A stretch of 64,000 bases of DNA from JAJRXR01 sp041402005 (GTDB lineage: Bacteria > Planctomycetota > Phycisphaerae > Phycisphaerales > UBA1924). The position numbers and the translations under genes are program-made. Positions 60,769 through 64,000 of the stretch are shown here, piece by piece. Numbering within the stretch: position 1 is the stretch's first letter; each line of letters begins with the position of its first letter. The notes beneath the pieces were generated by a model. It saw only the letters and a list, made by a program, of their open reading frames with translations. It had not been told where the DNA came from and ran no database searches. The DNA lies in contig JAWKTB010000007.1 in the NCBI GenBank assembly GCA_041402005.1, positions 186,001 through 250,000 of the forward strand, written 5' to 3'.

Positions 60769-61728
60769 ATGCTCCCGAACACACTGATTCTGGGCTGCCT
60801 TCTGACGACCGGCGGCGGAGAGGTCACGGGCGAGGCGGGCGAACGCCCCCCCGTGCTCATCGGGCACTGCCCCTCGGAGGCCTACATCAACGGCGTGCAG
60901 GTGCGCGGCGGGGGGATGGCCGGCGACGGGTGGGACGGGTCCGGTCAGAACGCCACGACGCTTTTCTTCTGCATCGAGAACACGACCAGTGATCTGGGCG
61001 AGATGCAGAGAACCGCGTGCAAGCTCGCGCTTGTGACCTGGACGAGCTACGTGCAGATCCACTTCATCGAGGTCGCGGCGCCGAACTTCAACAGGTCAAT
61101 CGACTTCCGGTTCGCAACAGGGAACCACTGCGCGATCGAGGGCGGCGAGTGCGGCGACCCCGATTGCCCGTTCGATGGCCCAGGCGGAACGATCGCGCAC
61201 GCCGGGTATCCGCCCGGGGTGAGCTCGGAGTGCGTCGATCCGATGCTGGAGACGTGGGCCGGGAACGTGCACTTCGACGACGACGAGCTGTTCGAGTTCG
61301 ACGACGCCGGGCCGGGGTACAGCCTGTGGCTGGTCGCGACGCACGAGAGCGGGCACGCGCTGGGGCTGACCCACGACACGGGGCCCGGAGGCCCGCACAT
61401 CATGGCGCCGACGATCTCGCAGAACGACGGGTTCTTCACGCCCTCGCAGTCGCACATCCAGCACATCCAGTCGGGGTACGCCGCGGGCGTGGGGAGCATC
61501 CGAACGCTCGAGGACACCGGGATCTGGGTGGACAGTTCCTGGGGGGGCGCCGAGGGTGGGATCCCGGAGTACCCGTTCGACACCGTCGCGGAGGGGGTGA
61601 ACGGCATCCCGGCGTTCATCGATGAAATGACGATCCACGTCGTGGCCGGCTCGTACCCGGGCCCGGTGACGATCGGTCGCCCGTGCTTCGTCACCTCGGA
61701 GATGTGCGTGGCGTCCATCGGGCAATGA
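60769..61728 (+). CDS. Matrixin-like metalloprotease
   Basis: 319-aa protein with the metzincin zinc site HESGHALGLTH (His192, Glu193, His196, His202) and a Met-turn at HIMAPTI (Met212). The preceding GPGGTIAHAGYPPG is the matrixin-type sequence before the catalytic helix. There are about ten cysteines. The N-terminal segment (TLILGCLLTTGG) is a short, weak signal peptide. The C-terminal ~90 residues are an unrecognised beta-rich region. GGAG lies before ATG 60769. It may process surface proteins encoded around it (inference). Cys34 in the prodomain-like part could be a switch, but this is unproven. Confidence 0.8.
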   Translation: MLPNTLILGCLLTTGGGEVTGEAGERPPVLIGHCPSEAYINGVQVRGGGMAGDGWDGSGQNATTLFFCIENTTSDLGEMQRTACKLALVTWTSYVQIHFIEVAAPNFNRSIDFRFATGNHCAIEGGECGDPDCPFDGPGGTIAHAGYPPGVSSECVDPMLETWAGNVHFDDDELFEFDDAGPGYSLWLVATHESGHALGLTHDTGPGGPHIMAPTISQNDGFFTPSQSHIQHIQSGYAAGVGSIRTLEDTGIWVDSSWGGAEGGIPEYPFDTVAEGVNGIPAFIDEMTIHVVAGSYPGPVTIGRPCFVTSEMCVASIGQ

Positions 61729-61742
61729 CAGGAGAAGCAGCC

Positions 61743-62153
61743 ATGACACGCATCCACGCACTCGTGCTCGCCGCGTGCGCCGCCCTCGTGGGCTCGGCGC
61801 CGGCGCAGCCGTTCTCGATCGACAATCACACCATCGACTGCGGGGGCGGCAGCTCCTCGGGTGGCACGTTCCAGCTCGTCGGGACGATCGGGCAGCCCGA
61901 GGCCGGCGGGTTCTCGGCCGGGGGTGGGTTCGAGCTCGCCGGCGGGTTCTGGGGGGGGAGCGCCGGAGGCGGCGGGTGCAACATCGCCGACCTGGCGTTG
62001 CCCCTGGGCACGCTCGACTTCTCCGACGTGATCGCGTTCCTCACGGCGTTCGGCTCGATGCAGGCGCCGGCGGATCTCGCGCCGCCGTTCGGCACGTTTG
62101 ATTTCTCCGACGTGATCGCGTTCCTCACCGCGTTCGGGAACGGCTGTCCGTAG
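61743..62153 (+). CDS. Small secreted protein with dockerin-like C-terminus
   Basis: 136-aa exported protein (signal ending GSAPAQ). The Gly-rich N-terminal module (FQLVGTIGQPEAGGFSAGGGFELAGGFWGG) is a planctomycete-type short repeat. The C-terminus is a duplicated dockerin-like unit, CNIADLALPLGTLDFSDVIAFLTAF and APPFGTFDFSDVIAFLTAFGNGCP, ending GCP like the protein at 51392. The two units are nearly identical in DNA too (62016-62053 and 62100-62137). AGGAGAAG precedes ATG 61743, 14 nt after the protease stop, so both are likely cotranscribed. Confidence 0.8.
   Translation: MTRIHALVLAACAALVGSAPAQPFSIDNHTIDCGGGSSSGGTFQLVGTIGQPEAGGFSAGGGFELAGGFWGGSAGGGGCNIADLALPLGTLDFSDVIAFLTAFGSMQAPADLAPPFGTFDFSDVIAFLTAFGNGCP
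62016..62137 (+). repeat. Direct repeat encoding the two dockerin-like units
   Basis: 62016-62053 and 62100-62137 match at about 36 of 38 positions. Near-identity at DNA level indicates recent duplication or gene conversion within the gene. Confidence 0.8.
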
Positions 62154-62248
62154 AGAGTGATCGTCTTGCTGGGACCTCGCATGCTGCGTGGGTCCGGGAT
62201 GACGGACACTTAGGTAGTGAGTCGTATTGCGTAAGGAAAGGGTGTTCG

Positions 62249-62833
62249 ATGAAATACGCTCCAAGTGTGCTCGTTGGCATGTGCGTAATGGTCGCCCCGG
62301 CGCCCGCGCTCGCCGGCGTCGTGATCAACGCCGTGGAGTTGGGCGGGGATGTGGTGGTCACAGGTGGTGGCACGCTGGACCTATCGCTGTGGACGTACCT
62401 CAGCACGGTCGGGCAGCAGGCGGGCGTACGCGCGAGCATGAGTATCGAGATCGGGTCGACCCAGCATCTGGATGATCTGTACTACCACCCGGTGGGCTTC
62501 TCGGGGCCGAACGCGATCGGCCCGGGGCACGACATCGTCTTCGCGGATCACGGCGGAGGGAACGGGCTGGGGTTGTTCTGGCTGCACTCCGATCCCGCGA
62601 TCTCGACGCCGGCCGGGTACACCTCAGGCGATCCTCTCGGCCCGAGCACGGCAACGTTCTCCGGACACACGTTCGCGTCACTCGGCCTGACCAAGGGCAG
62701 CTACACGTGGGTATGGGATACCGCCGATGGCAACGGCGACTTTTTCACGATCAACGTGACTCCTTCCCCCGGTACATACGCGATCTTCGGCGTGGGTTGC
62801 TGCCTGTGGAGGCGTCGCCGCCTCCTCGCATGA
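62249..62833 (+). CDS. Secreted protein with PEP-CTERM-like sorting tail
   Basis: 194-aa protein with signal peptide (SVLVGMCVMVAPAPALA) and a C-terminal tail TPSPGTYAIFGVGCCLWRRRRLLA: a Pro-Ser-Pro motif, a short hydrophobic helix and an Arg cluster, as in PEP-CTERM proteins processed by an exosortase. The middle domain is beta-rich and Gly-rich with HDIVFADHGGGNGLG. Function unknown. ATG 62249 has AAGGAAAGGG upstream. It is the last gene of the putative island. Confidence 0.8.
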   Translation: MKYAPSVLVGMCVMVAPAPALAGVVINAVELGGDVVVTGGGTLDLSLWTYLSTVGQQAGVRASMSIEIGSTQHLDDLYYHPVGFSGPNAIGPGHDIVFADHGGGNGLGLFWLHSDPAISTPAGYTSGDPLGPSTATFSGHTFASLGLTKGSYTWVWDTADGNGDFFTINVTPSPGTYAIFGVGCCLWRRRRLLA

Positions 62834-63450
62834 GACAACACGTCGGGCGCTCCCGAACGGATCGTCGAGCCAGGATCCGATCTCCTCGAGCGCCCGGCTT
62901 TGGATGCCGCTACGAGCCGGGCCACAAAGTCGCGTCTGGTCGAAGCATTCTTGATCGTCCAGGGCTTGTCGGCATGCACGGATTCGCCTCGGGTCGCTGC
63001 GATCCACCACGCCTGTCCGAAACGCCGTATTCCAAGCCTGGATCCGCGAGGGGAGTTCCGACCTCCCCCCTTACGCTCTCATGACACGGAGGTCGCAGGT
63101 GGAATCCTGCCGCCGTTATTGAGGTGATGCAAGCACGGCCAGCCCTATGCGGCTGGCTGTTGTTATGCGTGGGGCTGGGTGATTTCTGGCGCGAGGCTTG
63201 TCGGGGCTTGATGAGGGGTGGCATTCCTTGCTCGACTCAGCCCAACGCTTCGAACAGGCGGTGATGTCACATCATTGAGGGATTGCCCCGAGGGGATACT
63301 TCACAGAGTGTGATGATCGCGCGACGCGCCCAATCCGGGAGTTCCGGCCACCTCGCGACGATCAACGACTGCCCGCGACCCTCGATGTCCGAGCTTTGTG
63401 CGTCTCTTTGTGCGTCATCCCCGGCCGACGGGCGGGAAGGCCCGATTTCG
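62834..63450. other. Gene-free stretch at the right end of the putative island
   Basis: 617 nt without a supportable gene. It holds a degenerate tRNA-Met-like 3' fragment (63078-63112) and a tandem CTTTGTGCGTC repeat (63394-63404 and 63406-63416). Short ORFs on both strands lack protein character. No integrase remnant was recognised. Confidence 0.6.
63078..63112 (+). pseudogene. Degenerate tRNA-Met-like 3' fragment
   Basis: CTCATGACACGGAGGTCGCAGGT then GGAATCCTGCC aligns closely with the fragment at 54494-54530 (TTCATGACCCGGAGGTTGCAGG...GAATCCTG), with one base lost in the T-loop. The anticodon stem no longer pairs. Confidence 0.4.
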
Positions 63451-63478
63451 CGGGGGTTCGAATCCCCCCGGCTCCATT
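63451..63478 (+). mobile_element. Right attachment-site repeat (partial ssrA copy)
   Basis: Exact 28-nt copy of 54166-54193: the T-arm, acceptor 3' strand and two extra T residues. No matching 5' acceptor strand lies upstream, so it is not a second tRNA or tmRNA gene. Confidence 0.65.
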
Positions 63479-63483
63479 CTCGA

Positions 63484-63996
63484 TCAGGCGTCCCGGGCGG
63501 GCTCCACCGCGTCCGCCCCGAGCGTCGCGGCGACCAGTCGCCGGTTCCGCACGGGCGGCAGCTTCACCACCGTGAACCAGAACTCCTCGATCTGATGCAC
63601 GACCCGGATGAACTGCTCGAAGTCCACGGGCTTGGTCAAGTAGCAGTTCACGTGCAGACCGTAGCTCTGGAGCACGTCGCTCTCGGCCTCCGACGTCGTC
63701 AGGATCGCCACGGGGATCGTCTTCAGGCTCGGGTCCGCCTTGATCTCGGCGAGCACCTCGCGCCCGTCCATCCTGGGCATGTTGAGGTCGAGGAGGATCA
63801 GATCGGGGCGGGAGGCTTTCGAGTACTTCCCCTCGTGCCGGAGATACTCGATCGCCTCGATGCCGTCCGCGACCCGGCTGAGGTTGTTCTGCACCTTGGC
63901 GTCCTTCAACGCCTCCTGTGTGAGGCGCACGTCGCTGTCGCTGTCATCGACCAGAAGGATCTCGACGACACGGTTGGGCGGGGTCCTACCCGACAT
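63484..63996 (-). CDS. Single-domain response regulator (Rcp1-like)
   Basis: 170-aa receiver without output domain. The phosphorylation site is in LILLDLNMPRMDGREVL; the acidic pair is VDDSDSD, and the conserved Thr and Lys are in LTTSEAE and LTKPVD. The sequence VRLTQEALKDAKVQNNLSRVADGIEAIEYLR is characteristic of Rcp1-type regulators that pair with phytochrome-like or other hybrid kinases. The C-terminal ~35 residues (EEFWFTVVKLPPVR...) are a family extension. It starts 4 nt from the window end, and its partner kinase is probably beyond the edge. It lies just outside the right att repeat. Confidence 0.9.
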   Translation of the reverse strand: MSGRTPPNRVVEILLVDDSDSDVRLTQEALKDAKVQNNLSRVADGIEAIEYLRHEGKYSKASRPDLILLDLNMPRMDGREVLAEIKADPSLKTIPVAILTTSEAESDVLQSYGLHVNCYLTKPVDFEQFIRVVHQIEEFWFTVVKLPPVRNRRLVAATLGADAVEPARDA

Positions 63997-64000
63997 TCGC

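Larger units (their letters stand above)
54192..63478. mobile_element. Putative genomic island integrated at ssrA
   Basis: 9.3-kb interval between an intact tmRNA gene and a 28-nt exact copy of its 3' end. tmRNA genes are well-known integration targets, and the intact copy on one side with a partial copy on the other is the expected footprint. TTGTGC-type tandem repeats lie near both ends and could be integrase arm sites. Cargo: kinase, ECF sigma factor, two fibre-like proteins, a metalloprotease, a dockerin-like protein and a PEP-CTERM-like protein. No integrase, relaxase or phage structural gene is recognisable, so it is at best a decayed or non-autonomous island. Confidence 0.5.

Noticed and set aside
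63430..63478. A second tRNA or tmRNA gene
   Set aside because: Only the T-arm and 3' acceptor strand are present; no 5' acceptor strand, D-arm or anticodon arm lies upstream.

Overview
The window is GC-rich throughout (about two thirds or more G+C by eye) and reads as a chromosomal segment of a planctomycete, most likely class Phycisphaerae. The evidence is the mix of families: an ECF sigma factor coupled to a membrane Ser/Thr kinase with TPRs, very large secreted FG-GAP/VCBS proteins, two proteins ending in a dockerin-like module that finishes in GCP, a PEP-CTERM-like tail, DUF4034-like secreted proteins, and a CxxC...CxxC zinc-ribbon membrane protein. The lineage call is inference. No complete tRNA, no rRNA, no CRISPR array and no intact transposase was seen.

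Layout. 1-5.4 kb: hybrid histidine kinase (probably cut by the window edge), queC-queE-queD for 7-deazaguanine synthesis, and a DegP-like periplasmic protease. 5.5-14 kb: RND efflux permease and its adaptor, a SLC13/DASS anion transporter, an SAM methyltransferase and a solitary D12-type DNA adenine methylase. 14-20 kb: ilvE, a pheT broken by two single-base frameshifts, a small lipoprotein and an HscA-like Hsp70 gene split by a short palindromic insertion. 20-33 kb: secreted beta-helix/VCBS protein, a phosphatase-cytochrome c' fusion lipoprotein, a lower-GC gene bracketed by direct repeats, a GYF/DUF4190-like protein, and three tandem DUF4034-like secreted paralogs. 33-42 kb: threonine dehydrogenase, then a type II secretion run (F, G, minor pseudopilins, K, C-, L- and M-like genes, TPR lipoprotein). 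42-53.8 kb: PIN-PhoH ATPase, DUF456 and other membrane proteins, NDH-2, kbl, ispD, an APC permease and a second VCBS protein with the dockerin-like tail.

53.8-64 kb: a complete tmRNA gene (tag ANTQFALAA). Its last 26 bases plus TT recur exactly 9.3 kb downstream, which makes the interval look like a genomic island integrated at ssrA. The island carries the ECF sigma/kinase pair, two fibre-like secreted proteins, a matrixin-like metalloprotease, a dockerin-like protein and a PEP-CTERM-like protein, but no recognisable integrase. A Rcp1-type response regulator lies just outside it.

A recurring regulatory pattern runs through the window. At least eight genes have a TANNNT hexamer ending exactly 5 or 6 nt before the start codon, and three more at 9 nt, with no Shine-Dalgarno. 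This suggests widespread leaderless or near-leaderless transcription beside genes with ordinary ribosome-binding sites.

Functional links inside the window: QueD/QueE/QueC are three consecutive steps to preQ0; Tdh and Kbl together degrade threonine to glycine and acetyl-CoA; the type II secretion genes could export the many signal-peptide proteins; the RND permease and adaptor need an outer-membrane partner that is not here.
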